DNA of 18,603 nucleotides from JAHQVK01 sp039819565 (GCA_039819565.1 JBCBRU010000108.1:1-18603), one strand, 5' to 3'. Counted from the first letter of the stretch, positions 1 through 8,051 are shown. Program-made: numbers and translations. The notes: generated by a model not told the origin, from the letters alone.

Positions 1-118
1 CTTCCTCGACCCCCACCGGCAACAGAGCGAGCGGATCCAAGATGGGAATAGGCTCGGACATCGACTCGGGACCGCCGCAGGCGGAGAGTCCGCACGCGAG
101 AAGGAGCGCCCCACGCAT
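1..118 (-). CDS. Putative lipoprotein, N-terminal fragment (runs off left edge)
   Basis: Only the first 39 codons are in the window. Translation from the ATG at 118 begins MRGALLLACGLSACGGPES, a typical lipoprotein signal: a short Arg-containing n-region, a hydrophobic stretch and a lipobox LSAC with the lipidated Cys at residue 14. The mature part begins Gly-Gly-Pro and is then Pro/Leu/acidic, with no recognisable domain. The start lies 3 bases after the stop of the copper monooxygenase lipoprotein on the same strand, so the two are almost certainly co-transcribed and probably translationally coupled. A partner role to that enzyme, such as assembly, copper delivery or redox partner, is inference only. 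The product cannot be named from this fragment. Confidence 0.72.
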   Translation of the reverse strand, partial: MRGALLLACGLSACGGPESMSEPIPILDPLALLPVGVEE

Positions 119-121
119 CGG

Positions 122-1618
122 CTACTCCGCCGTCACGTAGAAGGAGCCCAGGCACATCTCATCGGAAGTCCCTTCCCCCCACGCGACATCCACCGGGTCT
201 CGAACCTGACCGTCGATGATCGGCTGATTGGCCATCGTGTTGTCCCAGGTGCAGCCCATCCAGATCTTGTCCCCAGGTCGAAAAACGATGGGCTGCTCGA
301 GGGTGTAAGCGCCCTGCCACTGAAAGTCCCAGTCGGGGATGTCGAGCACGCAACTCGTACTGCCATCGCTGTGCTGGATCTCGCTGCGCTGCTGGGTGCC
401 GAGCTCGTGCATGTGATGGTTGGCGTTGTGAATCACGAGGGGGGTGTCGTCCGAGAGGCCTAGCGTCTGGCGAGCGCTGGCGAAGAGCGCCGAGTCGAAC
501 TCCGCCACGGTCGAGTGCTGGACCTCGGCTTCCCCCGCGGGGATGGTCATCGCATCTCCGACGAGGCCGTTACTCACCCAGCCGAGATCGAGGACCCCGA
601 GGCTCGTGGCTTCGCGCTCCACGGTGGGTGCGGTGGAGATCTCGATGACCGACTGATCCGCGACGGGGGCCGAGGTGAGCGTGTTGTAGTGAAACTGAGC
701 GACGAGCATGGACCCGGGCTCAACCCGGATGCCGGTCCCCGCCGGATAGGGCCGGGCCGGAATCCCGGGGACCCACGAGCCGAGCGTTCGAAAGACGCCC
801 CCTGCGGTCACGTCCAGCTCTTCGAGAAGCTGCTGAAGCTGCTCCGCGGTCACGTTCCCGGACTGGAGGTCGCCGAGGGTCAAACCCACCGCCTGAAGGG
901 CGGCGACGAGCTGGGTGGGATCCACGTCAGCGAGGCCGCCCCCTTCCCCGCCGCTCGCGGTCGGACCGCCGTAGCAGGTATAGCCCGGCCCCTCTTCAGC
1001 TGCGTCAAAGGCCTGGTACTGCGCCACCTGCTCCGGACCGGCGAGGAAGACGATGACGTGATGGACGATGGAGCGCTGGTCGGGCGTCACCCGCAGCCCG
1101 GTAACGTACTGGGTCGTGTCGGCCGGCCACGGGATGAGCTGGCAGCGGTAGTCATCGGGCTCTAGCGTGGGCGTGTACGCTTCCGGAAGCTGAAGGGAGA
1201 GGTCGGCCACGAAGGTGTCTCCGGCGTTGGAGTCGGTCGGCTCGGGGGCGTCGGCGGGATCCCCTTCTACGGCCCCTTCGTCCAGCCAAGCCAGCAAGGT
1301 GTCTTTCTCGGTGGGGGTGAGATCGATGTTTTCGACGTATGCATTGCATTCGTCGGAGGGCTGCCAGGGGGGCATGGTGCCCGCCTCGATGGAGGCCCGC
1401 AAGGAGCCCGCGAAAGCCGAAACCTCCTCGAAGGTCGTGAGCGGGAAAGGACCGATGTCACCCACCTGATGGCAGGTTGCGCACCGGGCATCGATGATGG
1501 CCTTCGTGTCGCGGTAGTAGGTGAGAGCCGAGTCGTCGGTGTTGCTCGGGACGTCGTCGCTGCTACTGCAGCCAGCAACCACGAGAGCGGAAAGCGTAGC
1601 GGTCTTCAGGGGTGACAC
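122..1618 (-). CDS. Cytochrome c / copper type II (PHM-DBH-like) monooxygenase lipoprotein
   Basis: 498 aa from a GTG start with AGGA about 7 bases upstream. A lipoprotein signal ends in VVAGC (Cys17), so the protein should be anchored outside the cytoplasm. Residues ~33-120 form a small c-type cytochrome domain: CATCH at 46-50 and the likely distal Met82 in TMPPW. Residues ~135-498 resemble the two-domain copper type II, ascorbate-dependent monooxygenase fold (peptidylglycine and dopamine hydroxylases). All six copper ligands known in that family can be placed: His186-His187 and His310 (in QFHYN) for the first copper, and His402 and His404 (in HHMHELG) plus Met488 (in DEMC) for the second. 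The family hydroxylates C-H bonds with O2 and an electron donor; the fused haem could supply electrons in place of ascorbate, which is inference. The substrate is unknown. The gene lies upstream of, and tightly linked to, a second lipoprotein gene. Confidence 0.88.
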   Translation of the reverse strand: MSPLKTATLSALVVAGCSSSDDVPSNTDDSALTYYRDTKAIIDARCATCHQVGDIGPFPLTTFEEVSAFAGSLRASIEAGTMPPWQPSDECNAYVENIDLTPTEKDTLLAWLDEGAVEGDPADAPEPTDSNAGDTFVADLSLQLPEAYTPTLEPDDYRCQLIPWPADTTQYVTGLRVTPDQRSIVHHVIVFLAGPEQVAQYQAFDAAEEGPGYTCYGGPTASGGEGGGLADVDPTQLVAALQAVGLTLGDLQSGNVTAEQLQQLLEELDVTAGGVFRTLGSWVPGIPARPYPAGTGIRVEPGSMLVAQFHYNTLTSAPVADQSVIEISTAPTVEREATSLGVLDLGWVSNGLVGDAMTIPAGEAEVQHSTVAEFDSALFASARQTLGLSDDTPLVIHNANHHMHELGTQQRSEIQHSDGSTSCVLDIPDWDFQWQGAYTLEQPIVFRPGDKIWMGCTWDNTMANQPIIDGQVRDPVDVAWGEGTSDEMCLGSFYVTAE

Positions 1619-1654
1619 AGCTCGTCCTAACCCGCTCCGAAGCGGACGGTTGTG

Positions 1655-1671
1655 TTGCGAAACATTGCGAA
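1655..1671. promoter_or_regulatory. Direct repeat TTGCGAA x2, 10-bp period
   Basis: Two exact copies of TTGCGAA (1655-1661 and 1665-1671) sit one helical turn apart, 37-53 bases upstream of the copper monooxygenase start in the gap after the P450 gene. The location suits an activator or repressor site for that gene. A 7-bp repeat is short enough to arise by chance, and no regulator is identified. Confidence 0.25.
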
Positions 1672-1690
1672 GTGTAGAGCTGAGCGGCGA

Positions 1691-1712
1691 GCCCGAGCCG
1701 CTGCGCTCGGGC
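1691..1712 (-). terminator. GC hairpin downstream of the P450 gene
   Basis: GCCCGAG (1691-1697) and CTCGGGC (1706-1712) form a perfect 7-bp stem with an 8-base loop, starting about 25 bases after the P450 stop on the minus strand. There is no T-run, so it is at best a weak or Rho-assisted terminator, or an mRNA 3'-end stabiliser. It separates the P450 from the copper monooxygenase gene. Confidence 0.35.
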
Positions 1713-1736
1713 GCTCTACGGGTCGTCTCGAAGGGC

Positions 1737-3080
1737 TCAGGCCGGAGCCAGGCGGATGGGGAGACCGTCGGCAGGATGGGGGATGGGGATGGGCCGGAAT
1801 CGGGGAGGACGGGAGGAGGCGAGAGTCACGCGGTATTGCCTCCACAGCTGGTACAGAAATGCCTTCGCCTCCAGTCGAGCCAGGTGCAGGCCGAGGCACT
1901 GATGAGCGCCCCCTCCGAAGGGATAGTAGAGACCGGGATGCTGCTTGTGCTCGGCGCGCTCCGTCCCGAAGCGCGCGGGATCGAAGCGCTCCGGGTCGGT
2001 CCACCACTCGGGAAGAAAATGCGTGATCAGAGAGACGGGACTCACGGTGAGGTTCTCCGGGAGCGAGAAGGGCCCGAGCTGGGTAGGCCTCAGCGTGCGC
2101 CGGACCATATAGGGGGCGGGCGGCTTCATCCGCAGGGCCTCGTCGAGGATGGCGTCGAGCACCGGGGTCTCCCGAAAGCCCGTCATGGTCAGGCAGGGGT
2201 CGCCCAGGCTTTGGATCTCCTCCCGAGCCCGATCCTGCCACTCCGGGTGGGTGGCGGCGGCCCACACGCAGGACGTCACAGCGCTGGCCGTAGTGTCGTG
2301 CGCGGCCATGAGGAGAAAGACCAGATGCTCCGCGATCTCCTCGTCCGAGAGCACCGCGCCTTCCACCTCGGCGGCGCACAGACGCCCGAAGATATCGCTC
2401 CCAGGCGCGTCCCGCCTCGCCTGAATCTCGCTCTGCATCCACGCGAGCAGGTGGCGACGTCCGCGCATCCCTCGCCAGTACCGAAACGGGGGAATCGGCC
2501 GACGCAGCACCGCGATGGAGGCCTGGACCGCCTCCGTGAAGGCTCGACCGAGACGGGTCGCCAGAACATCGCTCCCGGGCACTCCGAGGATGAGCTCGAG
2601 CGCGAGACGTAGACCGGCGGACTTGAAGACGGGATAGAAGCGAAAACGCCGCTGGTCCTTCCAACTAAGGATCAGTCTCTCGAAAGAGAGATTCACGGTC
2701 TCGAGATACCCCTCGAGCGCCGATGGACGAAAGGCAGATTGCATCAAGCCTCGATGCTGCCGGTGATCCCCGAAGTCGCGGAGCATGAGGCCGCCCGCGA
2801 ACAGCTCGCCAATCGTGAAGTCCCAACCCCAGCGACTCGAGAAGTCCCGCTGGGCGTCGAGATGGAGGACTCGGACGAGGTCAGGGTCCCCCACCGAGAA
2901 CACCACGAAGCCGAAGTAGCCATGGGCGAAAGACGGACCGAAACGCTGGCGCCGCTTTTGAAGAAAGGCGTGCATGTCCCGGAGCTGAGCCCAGGAGTCG
3001 CGGAGCTGATAGCGACCGCCATCCCCCGGAAGGCCGGGGGCCTCGCGGCGGGGAAAGGGCGAAAGAGCGAGCGCCTCCAT
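1737..3080 (-). CDS. Cytochrome P450
   Basis: 447 aa, a normal length for a soluble bacterial P450 with no membrane anchor. Signatures in order: I-helix oxygen-activation motif AAHDTT (259-264), K-helix ExxR (Glu314-Arg317, EALR), PERF (363-366), and the haem-binding loop FGGGAHQCLG (388-397) with Cys395 as the axial thiolate. It should be a haem monooxygenase needing external electron donors, and no ferredoxin or reductase gene is nearby. The CYP family and substrate cannot be assigned by eye. The loop and the early part FSSRWGWDFTIGELFAGGLM recall CYP120-like or other lipid and terpenoid oxidising P450s, which is a weak impression. The gene starts 22 bases after the LysR regulator on the same strand, so the two may share a transcript. 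The ribosome-binding site is weak (AGAG). Confidence 0.96.
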   Translation of the reverse strand: MEALALSPFPRREAPGLPGDGGRYQLRDSWAQLRDMHAFLQKRRQRFGPSFAHGYFGFVVFSVGDPDLVRVLHLDAQRDFSSRWGWDFTIGELFAGGLMLRDFGDHRQHRGLMQSAFRPSALEGYLETVNLSFERLILSWKDQRRFRFYPVFKSAGLRLALELILGVPGSDVLATRLGRAFTEAVQASIAVLRRPIPPFRYWRGMRGRRHLLAWMQSEIQARRDAPGSDIFGRLCAAEVEGAVLSDEEIAEHLVFLLMAAHDTTASAVTSCVWAAATHPEWQDRAREEIQSLGDPCLTMTGFRETPVLDAILDEALRMKPPAPYMVRRTLRPTQLGPFSLPENLTVSPVSLITHFLPEWWTDPERFDPARFGTERAEHKQHPGLYYPFGGGAHQCLGLHLARLEAKAFLYQLWRQYRVTLASSRPPRFRPIPIPHPADGLPIRLAPA

Positions 3081-3102
3081 GTCTCTTGAGTATCACGAGT
3101 GC

Positions 3103-4029
3103 TCAGCTGTCCACGGAGCGAGAGCGGATGCTGTCGAGGACGAGCCCACGGAACCAAGCCGAGGCAGGATCCGCGTCGGCATGCTGATGCCAATACATGT
3201 GGAGGCGCACTCGGGGGAGCTTGAAGGGGAGAGATCGACGGGAGAGACCGTGCACACTGCCGATCTCGCCGATCAGCCCGCGGGGCGCCGTCAGCACGTC
3301 GTTCGACTGGGCAACCAGTCTCAGGGCGGTCTCGTAGCTCTGGCATCGAACCACCACCTTCCTCTCCACCCCGAGGCGAAGGAGAGCGTGGTCCTCGAGC
3401 ACCAACCCTTCGGCTCGGCTCGAGACCAGGACGTGGGAAGAGGCCGCGTACTCCGAGACCGTCAGCTTGCGCCGGGTGCGGCCCCGACGCACCACCATGC
3501 AGAACCCGTCCTCGTGCACGGGCTCATGTCGGAGCGGCTCCCGCACCGCGAGGGCCACGTCGATGGCCAGCTCGATGTGGCGAGCCGAGAGCTCCTGCTC
3601 GAGGGCGGATCGACGGTAGGCGAGACACGTCAGTCGCGCCCCGGGCGCCAAAGCTTCCAGCCCCCGGCGTATCCGGGGCAAGAGCATGGGCTCGATGGAG
3701 TCCGGCATCCCCACCCTGAAGTTCAGCGTCGTCGAGCTCGGCTCGAAGGCTCCCCAGCGATGGAGTAGCTCCCGTAGCTGGGCGAGCTGCGCCAGCAGCG
3801 CCGGGGCCATACGCTGGCAGCTGGGGGTGGGAACCATCTCGTGGCCGTCCCGCTCGAAGAGGGGATCGTCCAAATGGCGGCGAAGGCGCCGCAGAGCGTG
3901 ACTGACGGCGGAGGGGCTCAGCGCGAGTACCTGGGCCGCTCGGGTGAGGTGGCGCTCCCGAAACACCGCGTCGAAGACCCGGAGCAGGTTGAGATCCATG
4001 GTGTCGAAGCGGTCATGCACGAGATTCAT
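3103..4029 (-). CDS. LysR-family transcriptional regulator (NodD/PcpR-like)
   Basis: 308 aa. The N-terminal winged helix-turn-helix (about 11-70) shows the LysR pattern DLNLLRVFDAV...RHLTRAAQVLALSPSAVSHALRRLR followed by DPLFER. Residues ~100-300 are the substrate-binding effector domain, ending with the MYWHQHADADPASAWFR block typical of NodD/PcpR/LinR-type members. The start could be Met1 (4029) or Met11 (3999). I keep 4029 because the residues just before MDLNLL (RFDT) resemble the NodD N terminus MRFKGLDLNLL; neither site has a clear ribosome-binding site. It is divergent from the acyl-CoA dehydrogenase and immediately upstream of the P450, so it likely controls one or both, probably in response to a small lipophilic or aromatic ligand (inference). 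Confidence 0.93.
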   Translation of the reverse strand: MNLVHDRFDTMDLNLLRVFDAVFRERHLTRAAQVLALSPSAVSHALRRLRRHLDDPLFERDGHEMVPTPSCQRMAPALLAQLAQLRELLHRWGAFEPSSTTLNFRVGMPDSIEPMLLPRIRRGLEALAPGARLTCLAYRRSALEQELSARHIELAIDVALAVREPLRHEPVHEDGFCMVVRRGRTRRKLTVSEYAASSHVLVSSRAEGLVLEDHALLRLGVERKVVVRCQSYETALRLVAQSNDVLTAPRGLIGEIGSVHGLSRRSLPFKLPRVRLHMYWHQHADADPASAWFRGLVLDSIRSRSVDS

Positions 4030-4043
4030 CGGACTGGATGAAT
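4024..4043. promoter_or_regulatory. Palindrome between divergent LysR and acyl-CoA dehydrogenase genes
   Basis: ATTCATC (4024-4030) and GATGAAT (4037-4043) are perfect inverted arms around a 6-base spacer. The element contains T-N11-A spacings as in LysR boxes (T4026 to A4038 and T4029 to A4041) and an ATC...GAT core. It overlaps the LysR start codon at 4029 and lies about 60 bases before the dehydrogenase start. It is a plausible LysR operator for autoregulation and divergent control, but binding is inference. Confidence 0.45.
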
Positions 4044-4090
4044 TCGTATCACTTCCTTCATGCAGGAAGCGCCCCCAGAATCAGCGCACT

Positions 4091-4099
4091 GGAAAGGGA
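4091..4099 (+). promoter_or_regulatory. Ribosome-binding site fixing the dehydrogenase start at 4104
   Basis: The purine-rich run GGAAAGGGA lies 4-5 bases before ATG 4104. The frame is open back to an ATG at 4038, but that codon is part of the palindrome and has no such site. The encoded extra residues (MNSYHFLHAGSA...) do not look like the family. Confidence 0.6.
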
Positions 4100-4103
4100 C
4101 AGC

Positions 4104-5312
4104 ATGGATTTCACAGAGTCGAACAAGGTACGAGAGATCCGGGGCATCGTGCGCGAAGTCCTCACGAAGGAGGTGTTGCCGCTCGAGCCCCTCGTACGAA
4201 AGGAAGGTTTCGCGGCGGCCAAGCCCAAGCTGGAGCAGGCCCGGGAGCGCGCCAAACAGACCGGACTGTTTGCCGCCTTCATGCCCCGGGACCTAGGCGG
4301 AGCGGGACTCTCCCTCGTCGAGTTCGCGCATATGAGCGAGGAACTCGGACGCAGCCCGGTCGGCCACTGGGTCTTCAACTGCCAAGCTCCGGACGTGGGC
4401 AACATGGAGCTGCTCCATCGCCACGGTACCGAAGCTCAAAAAGATCGATACCTGCGCCCCCTCATCGAAGGACAGATCCGTAGCTGCTTCACCATGACCG
4501 AACCCGAGCACGCGGGCTCGAACCCGGTGTGGCTCTCCACGCGAGCCCAAAGAGAGGGTGGGGACTGGGTCCTTCGGGGACACAAGTGGTTCGCCACAGG
4601 GTTCGAGGGCTCGACGTTCGCGGTGTGCATGGCCACCACGAACGAGGATGCGGACCGGCCTCACGGGCGAGCCAGCATGATCCTCGTTCCTACCGACACG
4701 GAAGGGGTCGAGCACATCTGCAATCTCTCCATCATGGGCGAGCGCGGGGGGAACTGGGCGAGCCATGCCGAGATCTCCTATCGCGACGCGCGCGTCCCTC
4801 TCGCCAACCTCCTGGGCGAGGAAGGGCAGGGATTCGCCCTCGCCCAAGAGCGCCTCGGACCGGGACGCATCCACCACTGCATGCGCTGGATCGGGATCTG
4901 CGAGCGCGCTTTCGACCTCCTCTGCGAGCGGGCCGCAACCCGCGAGCTCGCCCCCGGGAAGCTCCTCGGCACCCGACAGATCGTTCAGCAGTGGATCGCG
5001 GAGAGCCGGGCCGAGATCCACGCCGCCCGGTTAATGGTGCTCCACGCCGCTTGGAAAATCGAAGCGGTGGGCGCCTACGAAGCGAGAGAGGAGATCTCCC
5101 TCATCAAGTTCACCGTCGCCCGCACCATGCAGCGGGTTCTCGACCGAGCCCTTCAGGCCCATGGGGGACTCGGCATGACCGACGACACCCCTATCGCCTT
5201 TTGGTGGGCCCACGAGCGCGCCGCCCGAATCTACGACGGCGCCGACGAGGTCCACCTCGAGACGGTGGCCCGGAGAGTCCTGAAAAAGTACGCGTCGGAT
5301 CGGCGCGCCTGA
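4104..5312 (+). CDS. Acyl-CoA dehydrogenase, Asp-type active site (ACAD10/11-like)
   Basis: 402 aa from the ATG with a good ribosome-binding site. It is an FAD-dependent cytoplasmic enzyme introducing an alpha-beta double bond into an acyl-CoA. The helical N-terminal domain is followed by the FAD/substrate motif FTMTEPEHAGSNP (129-141), the beta-domain stretch GHKWFATG, and the C-terminal four-helix domain with QAHGGLGM (351-358). The segment RIYDGADEVH near the C terminus corresponds to the short/medium-chain enzymes' YEG catalytic-Glu motif; here the position is Asp378. Asp at this site is characteristic, as I recall, of the ACAD10/ACAD11 and related FadE branch. The gene is divergent from the LysR regulator and 53 bases upstream of a membrane glycosyltransferase. 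The substrate is unknown; a role with the nearby P450 in breaking down a hydrophobic compound is inference. Confidence 0.93.
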   Translation: MDFTESNKVREIRGIVREVLTKEVLPLEPLVRKEGFAAAKPKLEQARERAKQTGLFAAFMPRDLGGAGLSLVEFAHMSEELGRSPVGHWVFNCQAPDVGNMELLHRHGTEAQKDRYLRPLIEGQIRSCFTMTEPEHAGSNPVWLSTRAQREGGDWVLRGHKWFATGFEGSTFAVCMATTNEDADRPHGRASMILVPTDTEGVEHICNLSIMGERGGNWASHAEISYRDARVPLANLLGEEGQGFALAQERLGPGRIHHCMRWIGICERAFDLLCERAATRELAPGKLLGTRQIVQQWIAESRAEIHAARLMVLHAAWKIEAVGAYEAREEISLIKFTVARTMQRVLDRALQAHGGLGMTDDTPIAFWWAHERAARIYDGADEVHLETVARRVLKKYASDRRA

Positions 5313-5365
5313 GGCCGGAGAAGCGCGCCTCGGGGGTCGCCAGACGCGGGCGCGAAGGGTAGACG

Positions 5366-7033
5366 GTGAGCGTGCCGGCTGCTGCCTTGCCGAAACTTCC
5401 CTTCGCCGTCCTCGCGGGCATCTTGGCCCTTCAGGCCGGGCTGCTCTTCGATCTCGCGGGCCGGTCCTCGGCGACCATCGACGAAGAGGTCTACATCAAC
5501 GCGGGGGTCGATCAGATCGTCCGCGGCTCGCACTATAGCAACCCGGAACATCCTCCCTTCGCGAAAGACCTCATCGGGCTCGCGGTCGTCGGCCACGACC
5601 CCCACGCCGGGGCGGACCGGAGCCAGCCCATCATGGAGACCACCATGTGGTCGAAGGCTCCCGCAGCTCGGAAGGCGCTCTTGCGGTCGGCCCGCATGCC
5701 GTCGATGGGCCTGGCTCTCCTCACCTCGGTGGTCGCTTTCTGGGGTGCGACGTTACTCGCGGGCCTGTGGGCGGGCTGCATCGCCGCCGCCCTCTTTGCC
5801 TTCAGTCCGGTGGCCCTGGGGCACGGCTCAATGGCCACCCTCGACGCGACCGTGACCTGCATGACCACCCTCGCTCTGGTGTCGAGCTATCAGGCGTGGC
5901 AGCTCCGCTCGGTCCAATGGCGTCGCCTCGGAGCGACCGTGGCTGGGATCTATCTTGGCGCCGCCCTGGGCACGAAGCTCTCGGCGCTCTACACGCTGCC
6001 GGTCCTCTTCTGCGCCTGCGCCTACGGCGGGTACCGGCGGCGTGAGCTTCGCTCCACCGTGGTCTTTCTGCTCATCGGGCTCGCGGCCACTGCGGTGACC
6101 CTATGGGCCGCTCATCACTTCTCGGTGTCGACGGTGCGGGGCTTCCCGGTGCCCATGAATCGCTACTTCAAGGGCCTCGACTTCCAGCTTCGCCACGCCG
6201 AGATGGGGCATCTCAACTATCTTTGGGGAGAAGTGGGCACTCGCGGATGGTGGCACTACTTCATCGTGGGTCTCGCGGTGAAAATTCCGCATCCGGTCCA
6301 AATCCTGTTCGTCCTCTCGGCGCTCTCACTGTTCCTTCCGGATCCGGAGGGTGGCGCGCGCCGGCGAAAGTGGGCCCTCGCCATGGCCTTTCCCACGTTC
6401 CTGTTTGCGGCCATGAGCTTCGCCTCTACCGTGCAGATCGGCGTGAAGTATCTCCTTCCCGCAGCCCCACTTGCTCATATCGCGATCGCAGGGGGCGCTA
6501 TGACGTGGACCCGCTTTCTACCCGGACGCCTCCTGGTGACTGCGCTGACCGTCCTCGCCGCGCTCGCGCCCTTCCGCGTCCACCCCCACGAGCTCATGTT
6601 TTACAACACCCTCGCCGGCGGCCCGGAGCTCGGCTGGCGCTACACGGTGCACGGGGACGATCTCGGTCAGGACCAGAACCAACTCGGGGAGTGGATGGCG
6701 AGAGAGGGCATCGAAGAGATCGCCTACGCGCAGTACTCCGCTCGGCCCGACCACTTCGGGATCCAACACCGCAAGCTTCCCTGCCAGCCTACCGCGGGGG
6801 TGGCCGCCGTGCACGTGATCGAGCTCGTCCGCCCGTCCTGGTCGCGGTCGCGGTGCTTCAAGTGGTTGGAGGGGAGGAGGCCCGACGAGAAGGTCGGCTA
6901 CACCATCTTCATTTATCGAATCTCCCAAGCCGAGGTCGACGCCCTTCGCTTCCGCGCCCCCCGGGGGAAGGCGCCCCTCGAGAAGTGGGGAGATGAGGAC
7001 TACATCTGGACCCGTCGGTCCGCGACGAAGTGA
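5366..7033 (+). CDS. GT39/PMT_2-like membrane glycosyltransferase
   Basis: 555 aa from a GTG start with AAGGGT upstream; a second in-frame GTG lies two codons later. It is a polytopic inner-membrane protein with hydrophobic segments through residues ~12-400 and a hydrophilic C-terminal domain. Family marks: the first outer loop has TIDEEVYINAG (Asp39-Glu40, the likely catalytic acidic pair) and EHPPFAKDL (61-69). ATLDATV near 160 carries the second acidic site, KYLLPAAP (361-368) follows, and the C-terminal block MFYNTLAGGPELG...DDLGQDQNQLGEWM (411-444) is common in lipid-linked-sugar-dependent glycosyltransferases. These transfer a sugar from a polyprenyl phosphate to a protein or lipid on the outer face of the membrane. 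Acceptor and donor are not predictable. It follows the acyl-CoA dehydrogenase by 53 bases and may be co-transcribed, with no obvious shared function. Confidence 0.82.
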   Translation: MSVPAAALPKLPFAVLAGILALQAGLLFDLAGRSSATIDEEVYINAGVDQIVRGSHYSNPEHPPFAKDLIGLAVVGHDPHAGADRSQPIMETTMWSKAPAARKALLRSARMPSMGLALLTSVVAFWGATLLAGLWAGCIAAALFAFSPVALGHGSMATLDATVTCMTTLALVSSYQAWQLRSVQWRRLGATVAGIYLGAALGTKLSALYTLPVLFCACAYGGYRRRELRSTVVFLLIGLAATAVTLWAAHHFSVSTVRGFPVPMNRYFKGLDFQLRHAEMGHLNYLWGEVGTRGWWHYFIVGLAVKIPHPVQILFVLSALSLFLPDPEGGARRRKWALAMAFPTFLFAAMSFASTVQIGVKYLLPAAPLAHIAIAGGAMTWTRFLPGRLLVTALTVLAALAPFRVHPHELMFYNTLAGGPELGWRYTVHGDDLGQDQNQLGEWMAREGIEEIAYAQYSARPDHFGIQHRKLPCQPTAGVAAVHVIELVRPSWSRSRCFKWLEGRRPDEKVGYTIFIYRISQAEVDALRFRAPRGKAPLEKWGDEDYIWTRRSATK

Positions 7034-7058
7034 GGCCGTAGCTCGGTCCGTCGGCTCA

Positions 7059-7101
7059 AGCAGCCCGTTGATTTGGAGATGTCCGACAGCGCCGGGCTGC
7101 T
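7059..7101. terminator. Bidirectional hairpin between convergent genes
   Basis: AGCAGCCCG (7059-7067) and CGGGCTGCT (7093-7101) form a perfect 9-bp stem with a 25-base loop. It fills the gap between the glycosyltransferase stop (7033) and the agmatinase stop, which overlaps the right arm. The position suits a shared terminator, although neither side has a T-run. Confidence 0.45.
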
Positions 7102-7921
7102 AACCCGCCGGTCTTCCCGCGACCGGGACCAGCTCCTTGATGAGCTTGGCGCCGAGCGCAGCCGTCATGTCGTGATGATCGCGCCGAGGGTTGATCTCCA
7201 CCACGTCGGCTCCGATCAGTCGGATCCCCGACCGCCCAATCAGCTGGTGGATGAGCCCCAACACCTGGCGCGTGGTCAGGCCCCCCGGCTCGTGGTGAGA
7301 CACGCCCGGGGCGAAGGCGGGGTCCAACCCGTCGACGTCGATGGTGAGATAGATGTTCCCGGAGACCTCCGGGACCGTCCCGTCCCAATCCGCCGCGCTG
7401 TGCATCTCGACGCCGAAGCGGGCCGCCTGCTCGCGCTGGTCCCGGGTGGCCGTGCGGATACCAAACTGAATGAGGCGTGAAGCGTACCCCTCCTCCATGA
7501 TGCGGGTGAAGGGAGTCGCGTGGCTCAGCCGCTGCCCGTTCAGCTCGTCGTACAGGTCGGGATGGGCGTCGACATGGAGCAGCGTGATGTCCTCGTAGGT
7601 CTCGGCGCAGGCCGCGAGGACCGGATAGGTGACGAAGTGGTCCCCGCCTACGGCGAGGAGCGGGCCGCGGTCGGCCAGCCCCTTCATCTGATCTCGGATG
7701 GCCACGAAGGCTTCGTGAGGATCCTCGGGGATCTTCAGGTCTCCAGCGTCGACGAAGTGCCCCTCCGTCGGATCAACCGAGACTCCCAGCTCGGTCCACC
7801 AGTTGCCGGACCCAGAATGGAGGACCCTCCTCACCGCGGCCGGAGCCTCGGCGGGGCCTCGGAGATAGGAGGACGTGGCGTCGTAGGGGATTCCGACGAG
7901 GATCGGGGTGGGGCTATCCAT
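7100..7921 (-). CDS. speB: Agmatinase-type ureohydrolase (arginase family)
   Basis: 273 aa from the ATG at 7921. It is a manganese enzyme hydrolysing a guanidino group to urea, most likely agmatine to putrescine. All metal-site motifs are present: VGGDHF (His95), DAHPD (Asp118, His120, Asp122), TIDVDGLDP (Asp195, Asp197) and VVEINP (Glu242). The APGVSHHEPGG segment after the metal site resembles agmatinases and aminopropylagmatine ureohydrolases rather than arginase. The exact substrate remains uncertain, since many family members act on other guanidines. The frame stays open far upstream. An ATG at 7936 (adding MLDDA) is an alternative start, and neither has a clear ribosome-binding site. 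No arginine decarboxylase or polyamine gene is adjacent. The gene diverges from the secreted protein at 8052. Confidence 0.9.
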   Translation of the reverse strand: MDSPTPILVGIPYDATSSYLRGPAEAPAAVRRVLHSGSGNWWTELGVSVDPTEGHFVDAGDLKIPEDPHEAFVAIRDQMKGLADRGPLLAVGGDHFVTYPVLAACAETYEDITLLHVDAHPDLYDELNGQRLSHATPFTRIMEEGYASRLIQFGIRTATRDQREQAARFGVEMHSAADWDGTVPEVSGNIYLTIDVDGLDPAFAPGVSHHEPGGLTTRQVLGLIHQLIGRSGIRLIGADVVEINPRRDHHDMTAALGAKLIKELVPVAGRPAG

Positions 7922-8051
7922 GGCGTCGTCGAGCATATAACGGCGGCGGCGCAGTGCTTTCCTACGCTTCCGCAAACGATCGAGCACACGCGGCGCCTCC
8001 ATAAACGGGGGGTCAGCGACGAGGCGTCGCTCGGCGAGAAAGGAACTCACC

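Noticed and set aside
4038..4103. Longer N terminus for the acyl-CoA dehydrogenase from ATG 4038
   Set aside because: The ATG is part of the palindrome, lacks a ribosome-binding site and gives residues unlike the family; ATG 4104 has GGAAAGGGA just before it.
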